Source: JAFGKK01 sp049684495 (GTDB lineage Bacteria; Chloroflexota; Anaerolineae; Anaerolineales; RBG-16-64-43). Taken from it: 8,503 nucleotides of DNA. The notes under the pieces are model-generated. The model was not told the DNA's origin, did not search any database, and worked only from the letters and a program-made list of their open reading frames with translations. This document shows positions 1 to 5,659 of the stretch, piece by piece (position 1 is the stretch's first letter; each line of letters begins with the position of its first letter). A program made the translations under genes and the position numbers. Location of the stretch: NCBI GenBank assembly GCA_049684495.1, contig JBAVFZ010000121.1, positions 1 to 8,503 on the forward strand, written 5' to 3'.

Positions 1-73
1 CTATAAATGGAAGGATATGCCATTCTTTTGCCAGGATCGATAAAAAAAAGGTGAACAACAAACGAGAATTAGT

Positions 74-94
74 AAAAAAGGCCTAAAAAAGGCC
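74..94 (-). terminator. Rho-independent terminator-like hairpin downstream of arfB
   Basis: Read on the minus strand, the stem GGCCT, loop TTTTT and stem AGGCC (94 down to 80) are followed directly by six T residues (79-74). That is the layout of an intrinsic terminator, although the stem is only 5 bp. It lies about 110 bases past the arfB stop codon and is correctly oriented for that gene. The flanks are clearly AT-richer than the rest of the window. Confidence 0.55.
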
Positions 95-201
95 GATTTC
101 TAAATATCCCGCATACTCAGGATGAGCAATAACCCGCGTCTTGCCGCTTTTGTCCCACATAGCAGCGCTCGCGGATACCACGCGGTTTGCCGTACGGTCT
201 T

Positions 202-627
202 TCAATCTTCCCCGTAGACGCTTTTTCTCTGGATTTTCCGTTCTCCCCGTAGACGCTTCCTTTTTAACCGCCGTTCCAAGGAACTCTTTGTCGGCCGGGT
301 GGCTTTCCGCCGCTTGGGGGGGACGGCGGCCCGGGCAACGAGTTCCCGCAGCCGGTCGAGCGCGTCAGTCCGGTTCTGCTCCTGGGTCCGGAACCTTCTC
401 GCATCGAGAACCAGAATTCCCTCCGAGGTCATCCGCCGCCCGGCCAAATTTACCAGCCTCCGGCGGACATCCTCCGGCAGCGAAGGGGAACGGCGGACGT
501 CGAACCGCAGTTGAACGGCGGTCGCCACCTTGTTGACATTCTGGCCTCCCGGCCCGGAGGAGCGCACATACTCGATCTTCAACTCCTCTTCCGGCAGGTG
601 GATGCGCGGCGTGACGGTGATCATCAT
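202..627 (-). CDS. arfB: ArfB/YaeJ-type alternative ribosome-rescue factor (peptidyl-tRNA hydrolase)
   Basis: This family rescues ribosomes stalled on mRNAs lacking a usable stop codon, by hydrolysing peptidyl-tRNA in the P site. The 141-residue product has the class I release-factor catalytic motif GGQ at residues 27-29, in the context RSSGPGGQNVNK, followed by the RF-1 domain to about residue 105 and a Lys/Arg-rich tail (about 106-135). In ArfB that tail enters the empty mRNA channel. The length matches the family (about 140 aa), and the codon-recognition domains of RF1/RF2 are absent, which separates it from a true release factor. Two ATG codons stand in tandem (627 and 624). No Shine-Dalgarno sequence is visible upstream, so the exact start is uncertain. 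The gene stands alone, divergent from comM across a repeat-filled gap. Its last 15 codons contain a duplicated 15-mer. Confidence 0.9.
   Translation of the reverse strand: MMITVTPRIHLPEEELKIEYVRSSGPGGQNVNKVATAVQLRFDVRRSPSLPEDVRRRLVNLAGRRMTSEGILVLDARRFRTQEQNRTDALDRLRELVARAAVPPKRRKATRPTKSSLERRLKRKRLRGERKIQRKSVYGED
209..258. repeat. 15-bp direct repeat at the 3' end of arfB
   Basis: The 15-mer TCCCCGTAGACGCTT occurs exactly at 209-223 and again at 244-258, a period of 35 bases. Because 35 is not a multiple of three, the two copies are read in different frames within arfB: one encodes KRLRG and the other contributes to SVYGE. It looks like a small tandem duplication affecting the basic C-terminal tail. 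Confidence 0.7.
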
Positions 628-691
628 GTGGACAATTGAAACATAAACCCGGTCGCCCGGGAAGCGGGGCTTTTTTATTCGAATCCCGGAC

Positions 692-721
692 CGAGGGAGT
701 CCCCGCTAAAAAACTCCCTCG
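692..721. repeat. 9-bp-stem hairpin at the left edge of the repeat array
   Basis: CGAGGGAGT (692-700) and ACTCCCTCG (713-721) are perfect reverse complements separated by a 12-base loop that includes a run of A. The right arm overlaps the CCCTCG that begins repeat copy A (716), so the array seems to begin with a competing or nested fold. There is no T-tract after it, so an intrinsic terminator is unlikely. Confidence 0.55.
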
Positions 722-784
722 CTTCGAACTCATCCCCGCTCATCGGGCAGGATCGAGCGCGGATTCTCCCCCCACTCGCGAGAG
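716..784. repeat. Structured palindromic repeat, copy A (degenerate)
   Basis: The inner stem CATCCCCGCTC (731-741) faces GAGCGCGGATT (755-765) across a 13-base loop, with 9 of 11 positions paired. CCCTCG (716-721) sits 15 bases upstream of the stem, as in copies B and C. The matching downstream CGAGAG (779-784) is displaced and imperfect. This is the most decayed of the three copies. Confidence 0.6.
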
Positions 785-797
785 CTTCGCATCGGAA

Positions 798-858
798 CCC
801 TCGTTCCGCATACATCACCGCTCAAAGATCAAAAACGAGCGGTGATGCTCCACGAGGG
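798..858. repeat. Structured palindromic repeat, copy B
   Basis: This 61-base unit has an outer stem CCCTCG (798-803) with CGAGGG (853-858), and a perfect 11-bp inner stem CATCACCGCTC (813-823) with GAGCGGTGATG (837-847) around a 13-base A-rich loop. It begins 82 bases after the equivalent position of copy A. Spacing of all parts is identical to copy C. Confidence 0.7.
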
Positions 859-883
859 CAGGGATTCACCGATGCTCATCGCT

Positions 884-944
884 CCCCCGCTGCGCAATCA
901 TCCCTGCTCATGGAACAAAACCGAGCAGGGATGCTCCGCGAGGG
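884..944. repeat. Structured palindromic repeat, copy C
   Basis: Also 61 bases. A perfect 11-bp inner stem CATCCCTGCTC (899-909) pairs with GAGCAGGGATG (923-933) around a 13-base loop. The outer stem CCCCCGC (884-890) pairs with GCGAGGG (938-944) apart from one mismatch. Compared with copy B, the inner stem differs at two positions, and both are compensated on the opposite arm. Beyond the three copies, the gap 628-1059 holds no credible gene. Confidence 0.7.
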
Positions 945-999
945 CAGGCGGGGGGCAGGCGCGGGGAAGACGGACCGCGCCGGTTCGGCGATGGTTTGC

Positions 1000-1028
1000 T
1001 TGACACTCCGCGGCTCGCGGACTAAACT
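1000..1028 (+). promoter_or_regulatory. Sigma70-type promoter of comM
   Basis: A perfect -35 box TTGACA (1000-1005) is followed after exactly 17 bases by TAAACT (1023-1028), a 4/6 match to the -10 consensus. Transcription would start near 1035, leaving a short leader before a purine-rich ribosome binding site (GAGGGGGAG, 1048-1056) and the ATG at 1060. The position argues against the longer reading frame that opens at 910. Confidence 0.65.
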
Positions 1029-1059
1029 ACGGTTGGATTTTTACTCCGAGGGGGAGCCT

Positions 1060-2604
1060 ATGCTAGCCAGAGTATCGTCTTGCGCGGTCATCGGACTCGA
1101 CGGCGCCGTTGTGGAGGCGGAGGTTGACGTCTCCAACGGGATGCCGTCGTTCGTCATCGTCGGTCTGCCGGACACCGCCGTCCAGGAGAGCCGCGAACGC
1201 GTCCAGGCGGCGGTAAAAAACGCCGGCCTGGCATTTCCGTACCGGCGGGTGACGGTCAACCTTGCGCCGGCCGACCTGCGCAAGGAGGGCCCGGCCTACG
1301 ATCTGCCGATCGCGCTCGGACTCCTGGTCGCATCGGACCAGGTGCCCGGTTTCGAGCTGGAGGAAACGCTGGTGGTCGGCGAGCTTTCGCTCGACGGCTC
1401 GGTCCGGCATGTGCGCGGCGTCCTGCCGATGACCGCGCTCGCCCGCCGGCTGGGGCTCAAGCGCGTGTTTGTTCCGGCCTGCGATGCGCGCGAGGCGGCG
1501 CTGATCCCCGATCTGCAGGTCTTCCCCGTCGAACACATCGCGGCCCTCGTCCGACATTTCACCGGAGAATGCGCGATCGAGCCGGCCAAGGCTCTGCAGA
1601 TGGACGACTCGGATTCGCTCGAAGGGGATTACGCTTCCGCCGGCTACACGGCGCTGGAAGAAATCCGCGGGCAGGAGCACGCCAAGCGCGCGCTCGAGGT
1701 GGCCGCCGCCGGCGGACACAACCTGCTGCTCATCGGCCCGCCGGGCGCCGGCAAAACCCTTCTGGCGCGGGCCTTCCCCTCCATTCTCCCGCGCCTCTCC
1801 CTCGACGAGGCGCTCGACATCACGCGGGTCTATTCGGTCGCGGACCAACTGCCGCCGGATGTGCCGCTGATCAAACACCGCCCGTTCCGCGCGCCGCACC
1901 ACACCATCTCCCACGCCGGTCTGGTGGGCGGCGGCAATTGGCCGCGCCCGGGGGAGATCAGCCTCGCCCACCGCGGCGTGCTGTTCCTCGATGAGTTCCC
2001 CGAATTCGGGCCGCGTGTGCTCGAAGTGCTGCGCCAGCCGCTCGAAGATAAGGTGGTGACAATTTCCCGCGCCCACGGATCGCTGACCTTCCCCGCCAAT
2101 TTCATGCTGGTGGCGGCGATGAACCCGTGCCCGTGCGGCTATGCCGGGGATTCGGTCCGCGAATGCACCTGCGCCCCGGCAATGGTCACCCGTTACCAGA
2201 AACGGATCTCCGGCCCGATGCTGGACCGGATCGACATTCACGTCGAGGTGCCGCGCGTGGAATACGCCAAGCTCGCCGATCCGCTGCCCGCGGAGGGATC
2301 GCAGGCCGTCCGCGCCCGGGTCGAAGCGGCGCGGGAACGCGCGCGCCGGCGCTTTGCCGGGAGCGGATTGATCTGCAATGCCGAGATGCGCGCCGGAGAC
2401 GTCCGGCGCTACTGCCCGCTGGATGAATCCGGCGGAACCCTGATGCGCACCGCGATGCAGCAGCTGCAGCTGTCGGCGCGCGCGTTCCACCGCGTGCTGA
2501 AAATCGCCCGCACCATCGCCGACCTGGCGGACGTGGAAAACATCGCCCCCGCGCATTTGGCGGAGGCGCTCCAATACCGGCCGCGCAACAGCTCAATGGC
2601 GTGA
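1060..2604 (+). CDS. comM: ComM/YifB family AAA+ ATPase (Mg-chelatase-like)
   Basis: ComM/YifB proteins are hexameric AAA+ ATPases. In naturally competent bacteria ComM acts as a branch-migration helicase that helps integrate transforming DNA; in other bacteria the role is less clear. The 514-residue product has the expected N-terminal Lon/ChlI-like domain (about 1-170, with the motif GMPSFVIVGLPD at 27-38). The AAA+ core follows, with Walker A GPPGAGKT at 226-233, Walker B LFLDEF at 308-313, a sensor-1 Asn in AAMNP, and the family's four-cysteine cluster (C357, C359, C369, C371). A Mg-chelatase C-terminal helical domain (about 410-510) completes it. Length is normal. I chose the ATG at 1060 because it has a promoter and ribosome binding site just upstream and opens with the family's usual N-terminus; the in-frame extension to 910 lies in repeat DNA. 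It appears monocistronic and does not by itself prove competence. Confidence 0.93.
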   Translation: MLARVSSCAVIGLDGAVVEAEVDVSNGMPSFVIVGLPDTAVQESRERVQAAVKNAGLAFPYRRVTVNLAPADLRKEGPAYDLPIALGLLVASDQVPGFELEETLVVGELSLDGSVRHVRGVLPMTALARRLGLKRVFVPACDAREAALIPDLQVFPVEHIAALVRHFTGECAIEPAKALQMDDSDSLEGDYASAGYTALEEIRGQEHAKRALEVAAAGGHNLLLIGPPGAGKTLLARAFPSILPRLSLDEALDITRVYSVADQLPPDVPLIKHRPFRAPHHTISHAGLVGGGNWPRPGEISLAHRGVLFLDEFPEFGPRVLEVLRQPLEDKVVTISRAHGSLTFPANFMLVAAMNPCPCGYAGDSVRECTCAPAMVTRYQKRISGPMLDRIDIHVEVPRVEYAKLADPLPAEGSQAVRARVEAARERARRRFAGSGLICNAEMRAGDVRRYCPLDESGGTLMRTAMQQLQLSARAFHRVLKIARTIADLADVENIAPAHLAEALQYRPRNSSMA

Positions 2605-2629
2605 GGTCGCACGAAAGAAAAAAGAATTC

Positions 2630-2690
2630 GCCACCAAGGGCACAAAAAGCACAAATAGTTTTTCTGTGTGCTCTTTGTGCCTTTTGTGGC
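2630..2690. repeat. Imperfect inverted repeat, 24-bp arms (GGCACAAA-type intergenic repeat)
   Basis: Positions 2630-2653 and 2667-2690 are reverse complements at 21 of 24 positions, around a 13-base loop. The arms are built from GCCAC, GGCACAAA and AGCACA blocks. Similar GGCACAAA-rich sequences are common between genes in many bacterial genomes (general recollection). On the plus strand no T-tract follows. On the minus strand the hairpin is followed by a T-rich stretch, but no minus-strand gene ends here. It fills most of the gap between comM and the PfkB kinase gene. Confidence 0.75.
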
Positions 2691-2756
2691 AAAAAACATA
2701 ATCGCCGGTTTGGATTCCGTTGCGTTATTTCGTTCGCCGGGTTGAGCCGATTGGGA

Positions 2757-2762
2757 TAGAAT
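2757..2762 (+). promoter_or_regulatory. Possible -10 box for the kinase gene
   Basis: TAGAAT (5/6 to the TATAAT consensus) lies 44 bases before the chosen kinase start. The best -35 candidate is the weak TTCGCC at 2733-2738, with an 18-base spacer. If real, transcription would begin near 2769. That would exclude the in-frame ATG at 2761 as a start. Confidence 0.3.
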
Positions 2763-2805
2763 GGCATTCTTCCGGAAGGTCCTTGAATTCCCCGGGGAGA
2801 TTGCC

Positions 2806-3747
2806 ATGGCATCGATGGACAACGAGAAACCGGTTCTGGTTATCGGCGCCGCCGTCATGGATATGGTCGGCAGGCTCTCCGGCGAATTGGAAGAGGGGAC
2901 CTCCACCCCGGCGCGGATCCGGCTGGCGTTCGGCGGGGTCGCGCGCAACGTGTCGGAGAACCTCGCCCGGTTGAGCCAGCCGTGCACCCTGCTCTCCGCC
3001 GTCGGCGAGGATGCCTCCGGGAGGGCGCTGCTCGGCGTATTAAAGGAAGCCGGGGTGGATATCTCGGCCGTCCGAATTCTCCCCGACCAAACCACCGGCG
3101 CGTACCTGGCCATCGTGGATTCCCGCGGACGTCTGCGGACCGCCCTGGACGATATGACGGCCCTTAAGGCCATCACCCCCGCGGTAGTCTGCGAGCGGGA
3201 ACCGCTCTTCCACTCGGCCCGGATGGTCTTTTTGGATGGGAATTTATCCGCGGAAGCCATCGCCGAGGTTTTCCGGCTCGCCCGCAAAGCCGGCATCCCG
3301 GTCAGCGCGGATCCGACCTCGCGGCATCTGGCGGCCCGGTTCACGCCGCACCTGCGCGAGCTTCATCTGATTGTGCCCAACGCCGGTGAGGCGGAGATCC
3401 TCCTCGGCCGCCGCATTCCGCCGGAGGATCCTTCGAGCGCGGTCGTGGCGGCGGAGGAACTGGTCGCGCGCGGAGTCCGCATCGCGCTGATCTCGCTGGC
3501 CGAGTTCGGCGTGGCGTACGCCACGCGCGAAAACCGGGGACATTTCCCGGCGCTGCGCACGGCCATCGTGGATCCGACCGGCGCCGGCGACGCGCTCACC
3601 GCGGCGGTTTTGTTCGCCGTTCTCAACGATATTCCACTGGACGAAGCGGTGCGGCTGGGAATATCCGCCGCGTCGCTCACCCTGCGCTCGCACCAAACGG
3701 TCGTGCCAAATTTATCGCTGGAAAAGTTGTACGAAGCGATCATGTAG
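2806..3747 (+). CDS. PfkB-family carbohydrate/nucleoside kinase, pseudouridine-kinase-like
   Basis: PfkB (ribokinase) family members phosphorylate sugars or nucleosides with ATP in the cytoplasm. The 313-residue product opens with the Rossmann-like strand VLVIGAAVMDM (10-20). It carries the first family signature as GGVARNVSENLARL (43-56) and the second as DPTGAGD (256-262), whose Asp262 is the expected catalytic base. The N-terminal pattern GRL...PARIRLAFGGVARN resembles pseudouridine kinases (PsuK), which act before PsuG in pseudouridine breakdown. No psuG is in this window, so the substrate remains open; adenosine, ribose or another sugar is possible. I chose the ATG at 2806 because GGGGAG (2794-2799) stands seven bases upstream; the in-frame ATG at 2761 has no such site and sits on the putative -10 box. 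The methyltransferase gene follows after 56 bases and may be co-transcribed. Confidence 0.85.
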   Translation: MASMDNEKPVLVIGAAVMDMVGRLSGELEEGTSTPARIRLAFGGVARNVSENLARLSQPCTLLSAVGEDASGRALLGVLKEAGVDISAVRILPDQTTGAYLAIVDSRGRLRTALDDMTALKAITPAVVCEREPLFHSARMVFLDGNLSAEAIAEVFRLARKAGIPVSADPTSRHLAARFTPHLRELHLIVPNAGEAEILLGRRIPPEDPSSAVVAAEELVARGVRIALISLAEFGVAYATRENRGHFPALRTAIVDPTGAGDALTAAVLFAVLNDIPLDEAVRLGISAASLTLRSHQTVVPNLSLEKLYEAIM

Positions 3748-3803
3748 AATCTTTGCCGGCGCAGCGGGAGCACCCGCCGATCGCGTCGTTTCTCGAAGTC
3801 GAT

Positions 3804-4415
3804 ATGAACCATAAAGTAACCGTCAGAAACGGATACAACGCCATCGCCGAACGCTACCTTGCCGGCCGCACGACGGATTCCGATGATGTCCGGCTGCTGG
3901 ATGATTTTGTGCGGCGGCTCCCGCCGGACGCGCGGATTCTGGATGCGGGCTGCGGCGCGGGCGTGCCGGTGACCCGCTTCCTGAGCCGGTCCCATCGGGT
4001 GGTGGGCGTTGATTTCGCCGAAGCGCAAATCCGCATGGCACGCCGTCTGGTTCCCGGGGCCCGGTTCGCCTGCCAGGATTTGGCGAAGCTGGGCTTTCTT
4101 GATGGAACATTCGATGGAATTTGCTCCTACTATGCCATCATCCATATCCCCCGGCGGGAACACGACGCCATCTTGCACCATTTTTATCGGATGCTAAAGC
4201 CGTCCGGAGTGGTTTTGTTGTGCCTGGGAGCCGAGGATTTGGAGGAAGATATCGTCGAAAATTATTTGGGCACACGGATGTATTGGAGCCATTATGACGC
4301 GGAAACCAATCTGCGATTGATCCGCGGGTGCGGATTCAACCTCGTCGGATCTCAGATTGTGGCGGATGCCACCGCGCCGGGATCAGGCCACCTTTTTGCT
4401 TTGGCGCAAAAATAA
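3804..4415 (+). CDS. Class I SAM-dependent methyltransferase
   Basis: The 203-residue product has the Rossmann-fold methyltransferase layout. Motif I is ILDAGCGAGVPVTRF (45-59), which binds S-adenosylmethionine. Strand 2 ends in VVGVDFAEAQI with acidic Asp70. A later acidic position is QDL (91-93), and a post-motif region DGICSYYAIIHIPR is followed by RMLKPSGVVLL (129-139), typical of the Methyltransf_11/25 group. The substrate cannot be told from the sequence; no RNA-, protein- or quinone-specific domain is attached. The ATG at 3804 starts the conserved region. An upstream in-frame TTG at 3753 lacks a ribosome binding site, and the gap before 3804 contains a small GC hairpin (GCGGG 3764-3768 with CCCGC 3773-3777). 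It is downstream of the PfkB kinase on the same strand and convergent with the next gene. Confidence 0.87.
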   Translation: MNHKVTVRNGYNAIAERYLAGRTTDSDDVRLLDDFVRRLPPDARILDAGCGAGVPVTRFLSRSHRVVGVDFAEAQIRMARRLVPGARFACQDLAKLGFLDGTFDGICSYYAIIHIPRREHDAILHHFYRMLKPSGVVLLCLGAEDLEEDIVENYLGTRMYWSHYDAETNLRLIRGCGFNLVGSQIVADATAPGSGHLFALAQK

Positions 4416-4434
4416 AGGGTAGAGCCTTCCCCTT
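4406..4434 (-). terminator. Weak terminator-like hairpin between convergent genes
   Basis: On the minus strand, AAGGG (4434-4430), a 10-base loop and CCCTT (4419-4415) are followed by TATTTTT. It would serve the minus-strand gene ending at 4479, although it reaches into the methyltransferase stop codon. The stem is short, so the call is tentative. Confidence 0.3.
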
Positions 4435-4478
4435 GTAGAACGAGAATACAATGGCATTCCCATTATGGAAGAAGGAGG

Positions 4479-5357
4479 TTACGGGGCGGGAGTGACTTCC
4501 GGCGGTTTGGTCATCACCCGCGTGGGTGTTTCGGTCTGGGAAGGCAGGCGTGTGATCGAAGGAGTCAGTGTGCTGGTGGGAACCGGCGGGTCTCCGGTAA
4601 CCCAGAAGAAACCGGATTGTTTCCACTCGCCTCCGACGAAGATCTGCACCTCGTATGCGGCATGGGGAAAGTAATCCGGCGCCATCGACCAGGAAGCCAC
4701 GCTGATCCCTTCCGGGCCTCCGTACCAGGGCTTCGAATCCCACCCGAATAATTCTCCGTCCTTGTACCAAATAATGGTCCATTCAACGCCATCGTTAACA
4801 TTCTTATAGGGATACACGACGTAAATTTTCTGTATCGGATTCTGGAAGGACGTCCCGGGAGATACCGGCTGGAGATCCGGGGTGATGGATTTTGCGAATA
4901 CCAACGCCCCGATGCTTAAATTGGGATTGGGGGGGACGTTGCTCGTAAAGGACTGCTCGATGTTGAAGGGTACGAAGGGAGTTGAGGATGAGGTCGGGGT
5001 GAACGTCTTGCTGGCTGTCAGCGTGAGGGTTGGAGGCAGGGTCCGGGACGGGGTGAAGGTGATGGACGGCGTCAAGGTGATGCTGGGCGTAAGGGTGACG
5101 GACGGGGTGGGCGTGATGACCTGGAAGACGATCGGCCCGCCGAACAGCCGCACGGTTCCCGCCAGCAGGAGAATGCCGAAAGCCGCGGCCAACAGACGCC
5201 ATCCGGTCGCGGCGGTCTGTTGACGAATAAGGAAGAACGGCTGGCGCGGAGCTCTTCGCAGGAGCAGGACGCCGGCCAGGACGGCCAGTACGGCGATCCC
5301 GACCAGTATTCCGGCAACCAGCAGCAGCAATTGCTCGACCGATAGATTTCCTGGCAA
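4479..5357 (-). CDS. Membrane-anchored protein with Thr/Pro/Ser-rich linker and extracytoplasmic domain, unknown function
   Basis: I do not recognise a named family. The 292-residue product has two hydrophobic segments (about 9-33 and 52-72) separated by a basic stretch (RRAPRQPFFLIRQQ). A low-complexity linker follows at about 82-126 with a six-residue rhythm (LTPSIT, FTPSRT, LPPTLT). Next comes a compact aromatic-rich domain (about 130-255; WTIIWYKDGELFGWDSKPW, then EVQIFVGGEW), probably beta-rich and outside the membrane. A second short Thr/Pro tail closes it (about 258-292). Such TPTPS linkers are frequent in surface proteins of Anaerolineae. The domain may bind or sense something at the cell surface, but nothing catalytic is visible. 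The start is a TTG at 5357, eight bases after GGGAG, with TATAAT upstream; no ATG is available near it. It is divergent from the patatin gene. Confidence 0.75.
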   Translation of the reverse strand: MPGNLSVEQLLLLVAGILVGIAVLAVLAGVLLLRRAPRQPFFLIRQQTAATGWRLLAAAFGILLLAGTVRLFGGPIVFQVITPTPSVTLTPSITLTPSITFTPSRTLPPTLTLTASKTFTPTSSSTPFVPFNIEQSFTSNVPPNPNLSIGALVFAKSITPDLQPVSPGTSFQNPIQKIYVVYPYKNVNDGVEWTIIWYKDGELFGWDSKPWYGGPEGISVASWSMAPDYFPHAAYEVQIFVGGEWKQSGFFWVTGDPPVPTSTLTPSITRLPSQTETPTRVMTKPPEVTPAP

Positions 5358-5391
5358 GATGGTCTCCCGGTGTGCTATCCCTACGTCCGGG

Positions 5392-5421
5392 ATTATAGCA
5401 AAAGACCGTGTGAGAAATGAA
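5392..5421 (-). promoter_or_regulatory. Promoter of the 4479-5357 membrane protein gene
   Basis: On the minus strand a perfect -10 box TATAAT (5397-5392) is preceded, after an 18-base spacer, by TTCATT (5421-5416), a 3/6 match to the -35 consensus. The leader to the TTG start would be about 30 bases. The spacer contains one copy of the 12-base motif also found in front of the divergent gene. Confidence 0.55.
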
Positions 5422-5469
5422 TAAGAGATCCGTTCGGCTGAAAATCAGAGTATTTTTACGCGGTCTTTT
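5400..5469. promoter_or_regulatory. Inverted 12-base motif shared by divergent promoters (candidate operator pair)
   Basis: ACACGGTCTTTT on the minus strand (5411-5400) and ACGCGGTCTTTT on the plus strand (5458-5469) match at 11 of 12 positions and face outward. The minus copy lies two bases before TATAAT (5397-5392). The plus copy directly abuts TATAGT (5470-5475), a plausible -10 box for the patatin gene. The identical placement suggests a shared regulator or a shared sigma-factor element, but this is inference from two copies only. Confidence 0.4.
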
Positions 5470-5475
5470 TATAGT

Positions 5476-5659
5476 AGTATCGATCTGGGAGGCCGGGTAT
5501 TCCATGAAGTTATCCGGAGATGGGGCCGGTGGGATGCATGGGTTACGAGGGAGGAAAGGCGCATGATCCCGCGCCCCGGATGGCACCGCAGGACCGGGCT
5601 CCATTCCGATCCTGGCTACGGGCCGAACGGGCGCACGGGGACTTTCGCGGGAGGGAATT
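5476..5659 (+). other. Long leader of the patatin gene, with a ribosome binding site for an out-of-frame ORF
   Basis: If TATAGT at 5470 is used, the patatin mRNA would have a leader of roughly 180 bases. It contains GGGAGGAAAGGC (5549-5560) before an ATG at 5563 that opens a frame overlapping the patatin gene. GGCGC (5558-5562) and GCGCC (5571-5575) could form a hairpin around that ATG. I see no recognised riboswitch class here. Confidence 0.3.

Noticed and set aside
141..733. Open frames over and around arfB on both strands (for example 141-536 plus, 365-733 minus)
   Set aside because: They are shadows of arfB with low-complexity Arg/Pro/Ser content and no motifs; arfB itself has a clear GGQ domain.
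692..944. CRISPR array
   Set aside because: The repeats are palindromic, diverged, only three in number, and contain no constant repeat with unique spacers of regular size; no cas gene is nearby.
910..1059. In-frame 50-codon N-terminal extension of ComM starting at ATG 910
   Set aside because: The extension lies inside repeat copy C and across the TTGACA-17-TAAACT promoter. The family N-terminus, with a ribosome binding site, begins at 1060.
1063..2574. 503-codon open frame on the minus strand, antisense to comM
   Set aside because: Its residues are Arg/Gly/Ala-rich with no recognisable motif. It exists because the GC-rich third positions of comM leave few antisense stops.
2761..2805. Earlier kinase start at ATG 2761
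   Set aside because: It overlaps the likely -10 box, lacks a ribosome binding site, and precedes the conserved N-terminal strand by an unneeded segment.
3753..3803. TTG start extending the methyltransferase by 17 residues
   Set aside because: No ribosome binding site; the segment covers a GC hairpin and is not part of the methyltransferase fold.
2757..4459. 13-base sequence TA(G/C)AATGGCATTC found at 2757-2769 and 4447-4459
   Set aside because: Only two copies, and the second has no -35 box or suitable plus-strand gene after it; probably chance.
5476..5659. Riboswitch in the patatin leader
   Set aside because: The leader is long and GC-rich, but I find no conserved core of the riboswitch classes I know.
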